Assembly: GCA_020718065.1 (NCBI GenBank)
Contig: DYDE01000009.1
Location: 13,730 to 57,859, forward strand
Length of the DNA stretch: 44,130 nt
Direction of reading: 5' to 3'
From: Marinifilum sp.
GTDB taxonomy: Bacteria; Bacteroidota; Bacteroidia; Bacteroidales; CG2-30-32-10
Shown: one piece after another, positions 16,040-24,316 of the stretch
Layout: each line of letters opens with the position of its first letter
Numbering within the stretch: position 1 is the first letter of the stretch
Notes under the pieces: generated by a model
Database searches by the model: none
The model's input: the letters and a program-made list of their open reading frames with translations, nothing else
Told to the model about the DNA's origin: nothing
Made by a program: the position numbers and the translations under genes

Positions 16040-17017
16040 ATGCGTTTATTCTCTTTTTTCTTGTTGATTATTATTTTGCCTTCTCAAATATACTCGCAAG
16101 GCTGTTGTTCGGGTGGGAGTGGTAGTCCAATAGCTGGAGGAGCTTCACAAGGTGTTTTAAACTACAGACAAGTTGAACTTGGAGGCAACTATCAATACTT
16201 TAGTTCTGATAAATTCTTTACGAAAAATAAAGACACCACTAAATTATTTGATAATTTAAACAGTAATTATCTTTATTTAAGGGTTGCCTATGGCGTTACT
16301 AAAGATTTTACTATGTCTGTTGAATCTGGTTATTTTTTGAATAAAACTTTGGTGGCTCTCAACAAAACTGATATTACCAAATCTTCTGGTTTTGGAGATT
16401 TAATTTTTTTCCCAAGGTATGATGTTTATAATCATAAAACCGACTCTACAAAAACAGAATTCACAATTGGTCTTGGCTATAAAATCCCAATTGGTAAACA
16501 CGATGATTCAACTGTAGTTTATACAGATCCAATGGGTAATACTTATTATTCAACTTCTCCGCCTACTGTGCAGCCAACTAATGGGTCGAACGATATAATT
16601 TTTTATACTTTCTTTTTCAGAGGATATCCCAAAAAAAATCTCAGATTTTTTGCAAATGCTTTGTATATTAAAAAAGGGTGGAACTCTTTAGGTCAAAAAT
16701 TCGGTGATTATGCCAATGTTGGCTTATTTGCTAGTACGACTTTTTTTAGAAGAATTGGAGTTACTATACAAGCAAAGGGAGAATGGATAGACAAGTTACA
16801 GGCTGATAAAAATGTTGATATGTTGGCATTTTATAATATAGATATTAATTCTACTGGTGGAAGGAAGTTCTCTATTGTTCCTCAAATCAGTTTTACGCAA
16901 AAATTATTTACTGTTTATGCTCTATCAGAATTCCCATTATATCAATATTGGAATGGCACACAAGTAGGTTCACAATATTTATTCACATTTGGAATGTCTT
17001 ATCGTTTTTCTATTTAA
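16040..17017 (+). CDS. Outer-membrane beta-barrel transporter-like protein
   Basis: A 325-residue exported protein. ATG at 16040 gives a normal signal peptide (MRLFSFFLLIIILPSQIYSQ); the open frame reaches back to 15998, where it would overlap the preceding gene. The mature N-terminus is distinctive: GCCSGGSGSPIAGGASQGVL, with paired cysteines. The rest consists of alternating amphipathic beta strands (YLYLRVAYGVTKDFTMSVES, EFTIGLGYKIPIGKH, LFTFGMSYRFSI) ending in an aromatic residue two from the end, as in barrels. I read it as a transporter-like outer-membrane barrel. The CC motif and place next to a copper module and a thioredoxin-like protein suggest, but do not show, a metal or redox link. 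Confidence 0.68.
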   Translation: MRLFSFFLLIIILPSQIYSQGCCSGGSGSPIAGGASQGVLNYRQVELGGNYQYFSSDKFFTKNKDTTKLFDNLNSNYLYLRVAYGVTKDFTMSVESGYFLNKTLVALNKTDITKSSGFGDLIFFPRYDVYNHKTDSTKTEFTIGLGYKIPIGKHDDSTVVYTDPMGNTYYSTSPPTVQPTNGSNDIIFYTFFFRGYPKKNLRFFANALYIKKGWNSLGQKFGDYANVGLFASTTFFRRIGVTIQAKGEWIDKLQADKNVDMLAFYNIDINSTGGRKFSIVPQISFTQKLFTVYALSEFPLYQYWNGTQVGSQYLFTFGMSYRFSI

Positions 17018-17131
17018 ATATTTTATTAAACCAAAAAATTAGAAATTAATTACCTTTCTTTTATTTATTATCTGAATTTGGGATACTGACAAAAATTCAC
17101 GGTTAAATTAATTTATCTATTTGTTAGAATT

Positions 17132-18028
17132 TTATTCTTTAACAAACTTAATTGTTTGATAATTCTGCTCTTTATATTCTATAAGCAAAATATAAATTCC
17201 CTGTTTTAAATAAGAAACATCTATTATCGGGTTAATGGATAATTTAAAATCGTTTTTATAAACCATTATGCCATTACAATCATATATCTTTAGGTTTTCG
17301 AAATCTATCTTATTTTTTAATGATAATTTATCTTTACATGGATTTGGACTTATTGTGCATAAATCTTCGTTTGCACCAATTTCATTTATTCCTCCATGTA
17401 TATGATCATATTTTATAATGTAATAAATACTATTGTCGATATTGATATTATTCCATTCACCTGCTATGCCATAATTTGTTGTGCCAAAAGGCCAGCCTGT
17501 TAAGCCAATGGCAGCAGCATCCTGGTTGGATGCATAATCGTCTGGCTCTTTAACAATGCCGGAAGAAGCGCCACCCCAGTTGTTATATAAGCCATCCACC
17601 GGAGATCCATTGTTTGCTCCAGCTACTCCTTGTCCTGTCCAAAAATGAATTCCAAAATTATTATTGTCTCCATTCCACAACCATGTTCCCTCTATATTCT
17701 TATCAGTTGCCCCAATCCAAATATAAGAGGTTCCTCCTCCATCAGAAACTGGTTTATAGTCGTTTGGAATACCGGATGCAACGATTCCATTATATATCGC
17801 AATTTGCTCGGCCAGGCTTCCTATTTCAACTAAATATCCACCATTTTCAACTGCACACGCCGATGCCTCCGCCCAGGTTTTGGTTTCCTTAACAATTTGA
17901 TAGGTCTTCCCAGAATAAACGAACGAATAAATGTTTGTATTATTATAACATTGAGAATAAACGCTACAGGTCAATAGTTGAAATAGAATTAAAACGCAGA
18001 TACATATTTTCATACTTAGGTTTTTCAT
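17132..18028 (-). CDS. C-type-lectin-like secreted protein with T9SS sorting domain
   Basis: A 298-residue secreted protein with an N-terminal signal segment (MKICICVLILFQLLTCSVYS). Residues about 30-205 form a C-type-lectin-like domain: YSGKTYQIVKETKTWAEASA, CAVENGGYLVEIGSLAEQIA, YIWIGATDKNIEGTWLWNGD, then NNWGGASSGIVKEPDDY and GEWNNINIDNSIYYIIKYD, the standard WIGL/WND-type landmarks. The C-terminus (ISPNPCKDKLSLKN, LKIYDCNGIMVYKN, LKQGIYILLIEYKE) is a T9SS type A sorting domain. It is likely a surface carbohydrate- or protein-binding adhesin. It stands alone, convergent with the outer-membrane gene. Confidence 0.85.
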   Translation of the reverse strand: MKNLSMKICICVLILFQLLTCSVYSQCYNNTNIYSFVYSGKTYQIVKETKTWAEASACAVENGGYLVEIGSLAEQIAIYNGIVASGIPNDYKPVSDGGGTSYIWIGATDKNIEGTWLWNGDNNNFGIHFWTGQGVAGANNGSPVDGLYNNWGGASSGIVKEPDDYASNQDAAAIGLTGWPFGTTNYGIAGEWNNINIDNSIYYIIKYDHIHGGINEIGANEDLCTISPNPCKDKLSLKNKIDFENLKIYDCNGIMVYKNDFKLSINPIIDVSYLKQGIYILLIEYKEQNYQTIKFVKE

Positions 18029-18226
18029 AAAGTCTCTTTTTTTTGACTATTATGTACTTTCATTTAAAACAAATATACGAAATCATTCTTTGCTTTCAAA
18101 GAATTTCAAGCAATATTTGTGTTAATAAGAAATTATTTTAAAATCCCAAATTGGAAGAGCAAGCTTAAATCTGTAATTTGTGAAAAAAATAGTAATCTCT
18201 GCATCTTGAGCATGTAGTATGTTGTT

Positions 18227-18916
18227 TTACCCTATCAATAAACCCTCCACGCGGATTTTTAAGCTTCCGTCTTTCATTTTTGTGATTGCGTTCACCAATC
18301 CGCTATGTCTCCATTGAAGCATACATCGGCGGGGTAAAAACCAATAACGCATTCCTAATTGAATTGGAACTTTACTTTCTTTTATCAAACCTTCGTATGC
18401 CTGTGAAACATAAAAACCTATGTCTTTGAAACCTTCACTTCTTGGTTTTAAAGGACCTGTAACGCACCAGTAAACAACACCGTTACGAGGGTCTGTATCA
18501 GTAACAACACCACAATGTGTAACAGGACATCCGCATGACATTCCCATTGGTCTTCCTACCAATATATCTCCTTTTTTAATATCCAGTTCTTTCACCAAGG
18601 CAGGATTATATAAGAGGATTGTTTCTTTTGGTCCTGGTTCGTTTTCGAAACAGTCTAATATAAAATCGAAATCACGTTTTAGATTGTCTTGCCATGCCAT
18701 TTTTTCTCCTGAATTCGAACCGGTGCAACTTATGCAACCTATCTTGTTTTGCAGTTTTTCTGTTTTCCCATTCAGGTGAATACAGCGTTTAAGTTCGTCA
18801 GGATTTTTTTCTACAAAATCTGCAAAAAGCCCGCATGTTTTGAAACCACATACTCCGCAATCTAATTTTGGAAGCATTTCGTTGATTTCTTCTAATTTTG
18901 ATATTACTTCACTCAT
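18227..18916 (-). CDS. Fe-S cluster protein of the ABC-GTPase-NifS cassette
   Basis: A 229-residue cytoplasmic protein, last gene of the cassette. The N-terminal domain has the C-x2-C-x4-C-x16-C arrangement of the PF04060 four-iron cluster domain (C20, C23, C28, C45; KLDCGVCGFKTCGLFADFVE), known from corrinoid Fe-S proteins and RnfB. A second pair, C61 and C64 (GCISCTG), and a third group, MSCGCPVTHCGVV (CxC-x4-C), near residues 145-155 could hold another cluster or metal. The last third (GMRYWFLPRRCMLQWRHSGL) adds one more Cys. It has no corrinoid-binding TIM barrel, so it is not AcsC. I infer a scaffold, carrier or recipient of a cluster made with the cysteine desulfurase 117 bp upstream; the exact role is unknown. 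Confidence 0.75.
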   Translation of the reverse strand: MSEVISKLEEINEMLPKLDCGVCGFKTCGLFADFVEKNPDELKRCIHLNGKTEKLQNKIGCISCTGSNSGEKMAWQDNLKRDFDFILDCFENEPGPKETILLYNPALVKELDIKKGDILVGRPMGMSCGCPVTHCGVVTDTDPRNGVVYWCVTGPLKPRSEGFKDIGFYVSQAYEGLIKESKVPIQLGMRYWFLPRRCMLQWRHSGLVNAITKMKDGSLKIRVEGLLIG

Positions 18917-19033
18917 ATTTATATGTTTTTATTATTATTTATTTTTACAAAAAAAAACTTCATTCCTTTTAGGCTGAATACGCCATATTATTAACCAACC
19001 AATTGATAATTGATAATTGCAAATTGTTAATTG

Positions 19034-20188
19034 TTAGGAGAAGATAGGATTTAATTTACCAACTACTTGTTGCAATTTTTCAATAAATAATGTGATATCT
19101 TTTTCACTGTTGTATCTTCCAAAACTTATACGAATTGAACCACGCGCTTCAAATTGATTTAATCCAATAGCTTGCAAAACATGTGATGCCTGATTGTCTC
19201 CGTTTGACGAACATGCCGAACCAGATGAGACTGCTATTCCCATTTCATCGAGCAACAAAAGCAAACGAATACTTTCTCCCTCCATCCCACTGATACAAAA
19301 ATTTATATTATGTGGCAAACGCATTTTTAAATCACCATTAAAATAAATTCCTTCAAAGTTTTCTGCAAGGTAAAATATCAACCTGTTTTGTAATTCTTTG
19401 ATGCGCAGGTTTTCGCTTTCCATTTCAGCAAAACACAAGGCTACCGCCTTTGTAAAACCAACTATTCCGGCAATGTTTTCTGTAGAAGAACGCATACCAA
19501 ATTCCTGACCACCCCCATGCAACAAAGGCACGATATTGGTATTCTTTTTTACGACTAAAGCTCCAATACCTTTAGGACCGTAAATCTTATGGGAATTAAT
19601 TGTTAATAGGTCAATGTTTTGTATATCAATAGGTATTTTCCCAAACGATTGGCAAGCATCCGAATGGAAATATACATCTTTTTCCTTGCATATTTTACCT
19701 ATTTCCGATATGGGCTGGATGGTTCCAATTTCATTGTTGACATGCATCACTGAGACAAGTATTGTTTTGCGGTTTATTGCCCGTTTCAGGAAATCCAGAT
19801 CAACAAAACCATCTTTACTAATTGGCAAATAGGTAACATAAAAACCTTGACCTTCCAGCCACTTACATGTATTTAAAACACAATCGTGTTCGAAAGAGGA
19901 AATAATAATATGGTTTCCTTTAGAACGATTTGCAAATGCAATGCCTTTAATAGCAAAATTGTTGGCTTCTGTGCCACTGGATGTGAAAACAATTTCTTCT
20001 GGTTCGCATTTCAAATAATGTGCAATTTGACTTCTTGATTCAGCGATTTGCTCCTTTGCACTTGTTCCAAATTGATGTAAACTAGATGCATTGCCATAAT
20101 TACTTATTAAATAGGGCATCATTGTATCAAGCACCCGTTTGTCAATACAAGTAGTAGCAGCGTTATCTAAGTAAATTTTGTTTTCCAT
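19034..20188 (-). CDS. NifS/IscS-type cysteine desulfurase
   Basis: PLP-dependent enzyme that takes sulfur from cysteine as an enzyme persulfide for Fe-S cluster or thio-cofactor assembly; 384 residues. ATG at 20188 gives the family start MENKIYLDNAATTCIDKRVL; the frame's further ATG adds seven untypical residues. Landmarks: SSGTEANNFAIKG, HVNNEIGTIQPI, PLP lysine K201 (TINSHKIYGPKG), TENIAGIVG, and active cysteine C326 in SSGSACSSNG, a group I loop. Its place between a GTPase (36 bp) and a multi-cluster Fe-S protein, and not next to IscU, SufBCD or tRNA-thiolation genes, suggests a dedicated sulfur donor for one pathway. It could also serve as general IscS; other copies cannot be excluded. 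Confidence 0.92.
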   Translation of the reverse strand: MENKIYLDNAATTCIDKRVLDTMMPYLISNYGNASSLHQFGTSAKEQIAESRSQIAHYLKCEPEEIVFTSSGTEANNFAIKGIAFANRSKGNHIIISSFEHDCVLNTCKWLEGQGFYVTYLPISKDGFVDLDFLKRAINRKTILVSVMHVNNEIGTIQPISEIGKICKEKDVYFHSDACQSFGKIPIDIQNIDLLTINSHKIYGPKGIGALVVKKNTNIVPLLHGGGQEFGMRSSTENIAGIVGFTKAVALCFAEMESENLRIKELQNRLIFYLAENFEGIYFNGDLKMRLPHNINFCISGMEGESIRLLLLLDEMGIAVSSGSACSSNGDNQASHVLQAIGLNQFEARGSIRISFGRYNSEKDITLFIEKLQQVVGKLNPIFS

Positions 20189-20224
20189 TTTAAATTGTTG
20201 AATTTTCAAATTTCAGTATTCTTC

Positions 20225-20926
20225 TTATTCTCCAATGTAAAACAACTCCTGATCCATAGTACGTAAAACCCCAAAATGGTTCTTTGCACCTATTTCTTTT
20301 TTACCCACACAAATGGTGCAAGTACCTACAGGAGGATTTCCTCGTAAAAACATCGGAATTTCAATTTCGTTGGATTTTTCAATTTTCTTTACGATTGGGT
20401 CAATTCCAATTCCATAAAGCGCATTGCTTTCCACAATACTAATATCTTTTGCAGCTTCTAATACCCTGTATCTAAATACTTCCCTTTCTGCTTGTGATAT
20501 TAGGTCAATTTTTGTAATTACTGCAATATCAGCCAATGTTAACATAGGACCAATTTTTCGGGGTAAGTTCATTCCACTGGTTGCCTCTAAAACCACTACC
20601 CCAAGCGAATTTTCTATGTATGGAGAACAACGCAAACAAAGACCTGCGGTTTCTACAAACAAATAATCACTTCCATTTTTTTCTGCCCATTCTACAACTT
20701 CATCTAATACAACAACATTACAATGATCAGGACAAAGTTCACCTGAATATATTTTTTTGGTGGGGATTCCAAATTCTTTGTTGATATTTTCATCCTCATC
20801 CGCATATAAAACATCAATTTTAACAAAAGATGGCTTATAATCTTTTTTTAACATCCTGCGGATTACCTGACGAATAACAGTTGTTTTGCCGCATGTGGGC
20901 GGACCTGCGAATATTACTAGTTTCAT
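20225..20926 (-). CDS. G3E-like GTPase with three cysteine pairs
   Basis: A 233-residue soluble P-loop GTPase of the HypB/UreG/CobW (G3E) type. The Walker A motif is GPPTCGKTT (residues 8-16), the Walker B/switch II region is LFVETAGLCLRC (89-100), and the guanine motif is TKID (138-141, in place of NKxD). Characterised G3E proteins hydrolyse GTP to deliver Ni, Co or Zn to enzymes. Here three cysteine pairs stand out: C65/C69 (CPDHC), C97/C100 (CLRC, directly after switch II) and C203/C206 (CTIC). None is the HypB or COG0523 metal motif (CxCC). They could bind a metal or an Fe-S cluster in a nucleotide-dependent way. It is 6 bp after the ABC ATPase gene, so the two are surely cotranscribed. 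Confidence 0.82.
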   Translation of the reverse strand: MKLVIFAGPPTCGKTTVIRQVIRRMLKKDYKPSFVKIDVLYADEDENINKEFGIPTKKIYSGELCPDHCNVVVLDEVVEWAEKNGSDYLFVETAGLCLRCSPYIENSLGVVVLEATSGMNLPRKIGPMLTLADIAVITKIDLISQAEREVFRYRVLEAAKDISIVESNALYGIGIDPIVKKIEKSNEIEIPMFLRGNPPVGTCTICVGKKEIGAKNHFGVLRTMDQELFYIGE

Positions 20927-20932
20927 ATTATT

Positions 20933-21730
20933 TTATACTTTTAATGTTTTAATACTTTCATTTAATATAACTTCAGAAATAACCTCACCAGCACGTATCA
21001 AACTACGAAAATGAAGTACAACATCATCTATTTTTTTTAGTTCTCCTGCTGCCAATCTTTCCTCCTGATTGGTACTTATCAGTTTTTGCATTGAACCTGC
21101 TTTAATAACAATTCTGAAATCAGACAATAAGGCAATCCTTGGATCGTGTGTAACAAAAACAAATATCTTCTTGTAATTTTTCAATAATTCAAGGGCTTTG
21201 GTTCGGTTGATCCCTGCATTTTCTATTTCATCGAGTAGGATTATTGGAGAATTTCCAATAATTACTGCATCAGCAATTAACAAAGAACGGGTTTGTCCTC
21301 CCGAAAGTTCTGTCATAGCAGTTTCACGAATAATTGCTTCACCTGTTAACTGGTTTGCAAAATCTAAGGTCTCTGCTATTATTAGCTCAATATCATCTGC
21401 ACCACGTACTGTTGCATGTATTTTCAAAAACTCACCCACTGGTAAGTCTGAAAGAAAGTTGGTGTGTTGCGAGATAAGTGCAATGGGATGTTTTTTAGGA
21501 TCGAAGGAGAAATCTTCAGGGATTGGTTGATCGTTTATCAGAATAACACGTCTTGAGGGAGTATTGTTATTTGCAAACAATTCAATATCGTTTATTAAGG
21601 TTGTTTTTCCGCAACCTGTTGGTCCGACAATACTAATAATGTCGCCCATCTTTAATTCAAAACGGTCCACTTTTTCTTTTTCACCGTCTTTACCATAACC
21701 ACCAATGATGGTAATTTTTTCTATTTCCAT
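20933..21730 (-). CDS. Permease-less ABC ATPase, first gene of the cassette
   Basis: A 265-residue ABC-type ATPase with all catalytic motifs: Walker A VGPTGCGKTT (to about residue 44), Q-loop Q88 (ALISQHTN), signature LSGGQ (142-146), Walker B PIILLDE with E168, and H195 (THD). No membrane subunit is encoded beside it, and its partners are soluble (GTPase, cysteine desulfurase, Fe-S protein). The nearest functional analogy is SufC, an ABC ATPase that powers Fe-S cluster assembly, but the sequence does not look like SufC and there is no SufB/SufD. The N-terminus is short and tight (MEIEKITIIGGYGKDGEKEK). It heads an operon divergent from the FNR-like regulator, with an 11-bp motif shared with the porin/Pst promoter 61 bp upstream. 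Confidence 0.82.
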   Translation of the reverse strand: MEIEKITIIGGYGKDGEKEKVDRFELKMGDIISIVGPTGCGKTTLINDIELFANNNTPSRRVILINDQPIPEDFSFDPKKHPIALISQHTNFLSDLPVGEFLKIHATVRGADDIELIIAETLDFANQLTGEAIIRETAMTELSGGQTRSLLIADAVIIGNSPIILLDEIENAGINRTKALELLKNYKKIFVFVTHDPRIALLSDFRIVIKAGSMQKLISTNQEERLAAGELKKIDDVVLHFRSLIRAGEVISEVILNESIKTLKV

Positions 21731-21791
21731 TTTTTTATAATTATTTAAGCAGCAAAATTAGACCTACATATTCACAATTTCAATATAATAC

Positions 21792-21802
21792 AGTTCGTAT
21801 AT
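21792..21802 (-). promoter_or_regulatory. 11-bp motif shared with the porin/Pst promoter region (site A)
   Basis: AGTTCGTATAT (minus strand ATATACGAACT) lies 61 bp before the ABC ATPase start. The identical 11-mer in the same orientation lies 66 bp before the porin start (27528-27538). Equal sequence, strand and near-equal distance suggest a shared promoter or regulator site. Confidence 0.45.
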
Positions 21803-21832
21803 AATATATTTATAGATGAAACTAATTACTTT

Positions 21833-21843
21833 AAAAAGTGAAA
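21833..21843 (+). promoter_or_regulatory. Half-site matching the 27569 palindrome
   Basis: AAAAAGTGAAA, 59 bp before the FNR-like start, is identical to one arm of the palindrome at 27569-27592 upstream of the porin/Pst operon. The other arm is not conserved here. It may reflect autoregulation, but A-rich sequence makes chance matches likely. Confidence 0.25.
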
Positions 21844-21902
21844 AAGTGCATTTTTTATATACAATAAAAACATATATTTTTACAAAATCAAAATTCCGCT
21901 AT

Positions 21903-22604
21903 ATGGAAACAAAACAAATTGAAATAAAGGAAGATTGTTTGGATTGTCTTTTTAAAACTACTTGTAATCAAACTATAAGTCAGGATGATTTCAATTTCTT
22001 GTTCCAAAGCACCATTCAACAGACATACAAACAAGGAGAAGTAATATTAAAACAGGGTATGAAAGCCAACCACCTGGTTTATATGCTGAATGGCATTGTA
22101 AAATTTAACTATCAGGATGAGAATAAAAAAAACCTTATTTTAACAATATCCAAAGCCCCAACACTATTAGGATTAGCAAACATTCTTAATGAAGATGTAA
22201 ATATCTTTTCAATTATTGCATTAGAAGAATGCAGGGGTTGTCTGATAGACCTGAATAAATTAAAACTGCTGGCTTTGAATAATCGTATGTTTATGCTCAA
22301 TATACTGAAGATGTCAACTGGAATGTTTCGTTCTTCCATCTTTAATTTTATCAGTCTTGCTCATAAACAGGTGAATGGTAGAATTGCAGATATTTTGATC
22401 AACTTATCTAAAACTATATACGAAAATAATTCTTTTGTATTAACACTCTCAAGACAGGAATTAGCAGAGTTTGCCGGTTGTTCAAAAGAAAACGTCATTC
22501 ATACATTACGCAATTTCGATTCTGATGGGATTATCAAAGTCAGCGGAAAAAAAATCGAAATTATTGATATTGAAAGGTTGCATAAGATCAGCAAATCGGG
22601 ATAA
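21903..22604 (+). CDS. FNR-like Crp-family regulator with four cluster-type cysteines
   Basis: A 233-residue regulator: cyclic-nucleotide-type beta barrel (about 35-125), dimer helix, C-terminal helix-turn-helix (LTLSRQELAEFAGCSKENVI). ATG at 21903 is chosen because it places C12-x2-C15-x5-C21 at the N-terminus, the exact spacing of C20, C23 and C29 of E. coli FNR. The fourth FNR ligand, C122, aligns with C113 (ALEECRGCLID versus ALETSMVCEIP). This supports an oxygen-labile [4Fe-4S] sensor. The recognition helix GCSKENVIHTL is closer to CRP (GCSRETVGRIL) than to FNR (E..SR), predicting GTGA-type half-sites. It is divergent from the Fe-S cassette and convergent, 31 bp apart, with pstB; both flanking operons are likely targets. 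Confidence 0.85.
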   Translation: METKQIEIKEDCLDCLFKTTCNQTISQDDFNFLFQSTIQQTYKQGEVILKQGMKANHLVYMLNGIVKFNYQDENKKNLILTISKAPTLLGLANILNEDVNIFSIIALEECRGCLIDLNKLKLLALNNRMFMLNILKMSTGMFRSSIFNFISLAHKQVNGRIADILINLSKTIYENNSFVLTLSRQELAEFAGCSKENVIHTLRNFDSDGIIKVSGKKIEIIDIERLHKISKSG

Positions 22605-22635
22605 ATAGAAATCTGCTTGATTATATATACATTAT

Positions 22636-23454
22636 CTAGTTTCCCTCTACAAGATATTTTTTTAGGGTCTCTGTTTTTGGGTTATTGAAAAGTTCATCAG
22701 GTGGTCCTTGTTCAATTATATCTCCATAGTACATGAAAACAACATGATCTGCTAGGCGAACTGCCTGTCGCAATATATGGGTAACCAAAATAATGGTATA
22801 ATGTTTTTTCAGCTCAACAAACAGGTTTTCAATAATTTTACTGGAAATAGGATCTAAAGCTGAAGTGGGCTCATCAGCAAGGATTATTCTGGGTTTTACT
22901 GCCAGTCCTCTTGCCAGACATAACCGCTGCTGCTGTCCTATGGAAAGTTTTGTAGCAGGGGAGTGCAAACGATCTTTCACTTCTTCCCAAAGCCCTACTT
23001 CTTTGAGATTTTTTTCAACGCTATAATGTAATAGCTTTTTATCTCTTATACCTTTAAGCTTTACGCCATAGGCTACATTCTTATAAATAGACATGGGCAA
23101 AAGATAAGGCCTTTGTGAAAGCAACCCCATTTTTTGCCTGATCGAAGGAATGTCTTTCTTTGTATTCAGAATATCGTCCTGTTCAATAAATATGTTTCCA
23201 CTTACCTTAAGTTCCTTATACAGATCAGTAAGTTTATTCATACATTTTAGTAATGTAGTTTTTCCGCAACCCGAAGGTCCCAGCAAAACTGTAATTTTAT
23301 TCCGTGGTATTTCTAGGTTTATATCTTTTAAAATATGGTTCTTCTCGGCATAAACATTTAAGTTTTGTATCCTAAGTATTGGAAAGCTTTCTATGCCTGA
23401 ATTCAAATTTAAAAAATTGTTTTCTGCGCTGTCAACTATATTTTGGATTTCCAT
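22636..23454 (-). CDS. pstB: Pst-type ABC transporter ATPase
   Basis: Cytoplasmic ATPase of the importer, 272 residues. Walker A GPSGCGKTT (59-67), Q-loop MGLLSQRPYLLPMSIYKNVA, signature LSIGQQQR (Ile in place of the usual second Gly), Walker B IILADEPTSALDP and H-loop VTHILRQAVR are all visible. The overall pattern and gene order match PstB. It is the last gene of the porin-pstS-pstC-pstA-pstB operon, 7 bp after pstA. No phoU follows; instead the FNR-like gene ends 31 bp away on the other strand. Confidence 0.9.
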   Translation of the reverse strand: MEIQNIVDSAENNFLNLNSGIESFPILRIQNLNVYAEKNHILKDINLEIPRNKITVLLGPSGCGKTTLLKCMNKLTDLYKELKVSGNIFIEQDDILNTKKDIPSIRQKMGLLSQRPYLLPMSIYKNVAYGVKLKGIRDKKLLHYSVEKNLKEVGLWEEVKDRLHSPATKLSIGQQQRLCLARGLAVKPRIILADEPTSALDPISSKIIENLFVELKKHYTIILVTHILRQAVRLADHVVFMYYGDIIEQGPPDELFNNPKTETLKKYLVEGN

Positions 23455-23461
23455 ATTCCCT

Positions 23462-24316
23462 TTATTTAATAATAGTTTTAAGATATCTTTTAGAAATTAT
23501 TCTTGCAGTGATGCTGATTATTAATATTAAAATCGTCAGTACTGCTGCAGCTGCAAAAGCTCTTTCTCTCACTTCTGGTATAGGAGAACCTAACTGAAAA
23601 AAAATTGCCAAAGGCAAGGTTGCTGCTGGTTCGTCTAAATTCGTCGGGATCAGATCGGTATATCCTGCAGTAAAAAGTACAGATGCAGCATCTCCAATAC
23701 CTCTTCCAAAGGACAACAAAATAGCAGTCACAAATCCAGAGAATCCTTGTTTGAAAAGTATTTTAAAAGCTGTTTCAGTTTTTGTTGACCCCAGAGCAAA
23801 GGAAGCTTCATGCAATCCTTTTGGAATAGTCTGTAAAACCTCGTCAAATGTTCTTGTCATTATTGGGGTAACCAACAATGCAACAGTAATTATTCCTGCC
23901 AGAAGAGAAGCGTTCATTCCCATCAGCAACATTAAGGTAAATCCAAATGCACCATAAACTATAGATGGAATTCCCCAAAGTGAATCAAGTAAATATCGGA
24001 TGGTATTCTGAGTTCGTTTGTATCTTACCAGGTGAACATTAATAAACAAGGCTGCAGGAGTTCCAATCATAATGGCAATAAATGTTGCTCCAAGTGCAAT
24101 ATACAGAGATCCTACTATTGCATTCAAAAAACCACCTTCTCCTCCAAAATAATATCCTCCCTTTGGCGTTTGACTTATCATTTCAAACGATAAGGCATTA
24201 AATCCTTTCACAAAAATAATACCTATTATGAATAATAATATTCCTATCAGTGAATATGCGCAAAAACCAGAGATCAGCTTAAACACAATTTCTGAAATTT
24301 GTTTTCTTTTGTTCAT
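23462..24316 (-). CDS. pstA: Pst-type ABC transporter permease PstA
   Basis: Inner-membrane permease subunit, 284 residues, about six membrane helices. PstA features: GGYYFGGEGGFLNAIVGSLY before the second helix, LLDSLWGIPSIVYGAFGF, the coupling-loop region RTFDEVLQTIPKGLHEASFA and LGSTKTETAFKILF, and FGRGIGDAASVLFTAGYTD. Its ATG overlaps the end of pstC by 4 bp (ATGA), showing translational coupling. Confidence 0.9.
   Translation of the reverse strand: MNKRKQISEIVFKLISGFCAYSLIGILLFIIGIIFVKGFNALSFEMISQTPKGGYYFGGEGGFLNAIVGSLYIALGATFIAIMIGTPAALFINVHLVRYKRTQNTIRYLLDSLWGIPSIVYGAFGFTLMLLMGMNASLLAGIITVALLVTPIMTRTFDEVLQTIPKGLHEASFALGSTKTETAFKILFKQGFSGFVTAILLSFGRGIGDAASVLFTAGYTDLIPTNLDEPAATLPLAIFFQLGSPIPEVRERAFAAAAVLTILILIISITARIISKRYLKTIIK

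Noticed and set aside
18227-18916. CO dehydrogenase/acetyl-CoA synthase gamma subunit (AcsC)
   Set aside because: Only the N-terminal Fe-S domain is similar; the corrinoid-protein TIM barrel is absent and the length is half.
20933-21730. SufC
   Set aside because: No SufB, SufD or SufS-type gene beside it and the sequence outside the ATPase motifs does not resemble SufC; used only as a functional analogy.
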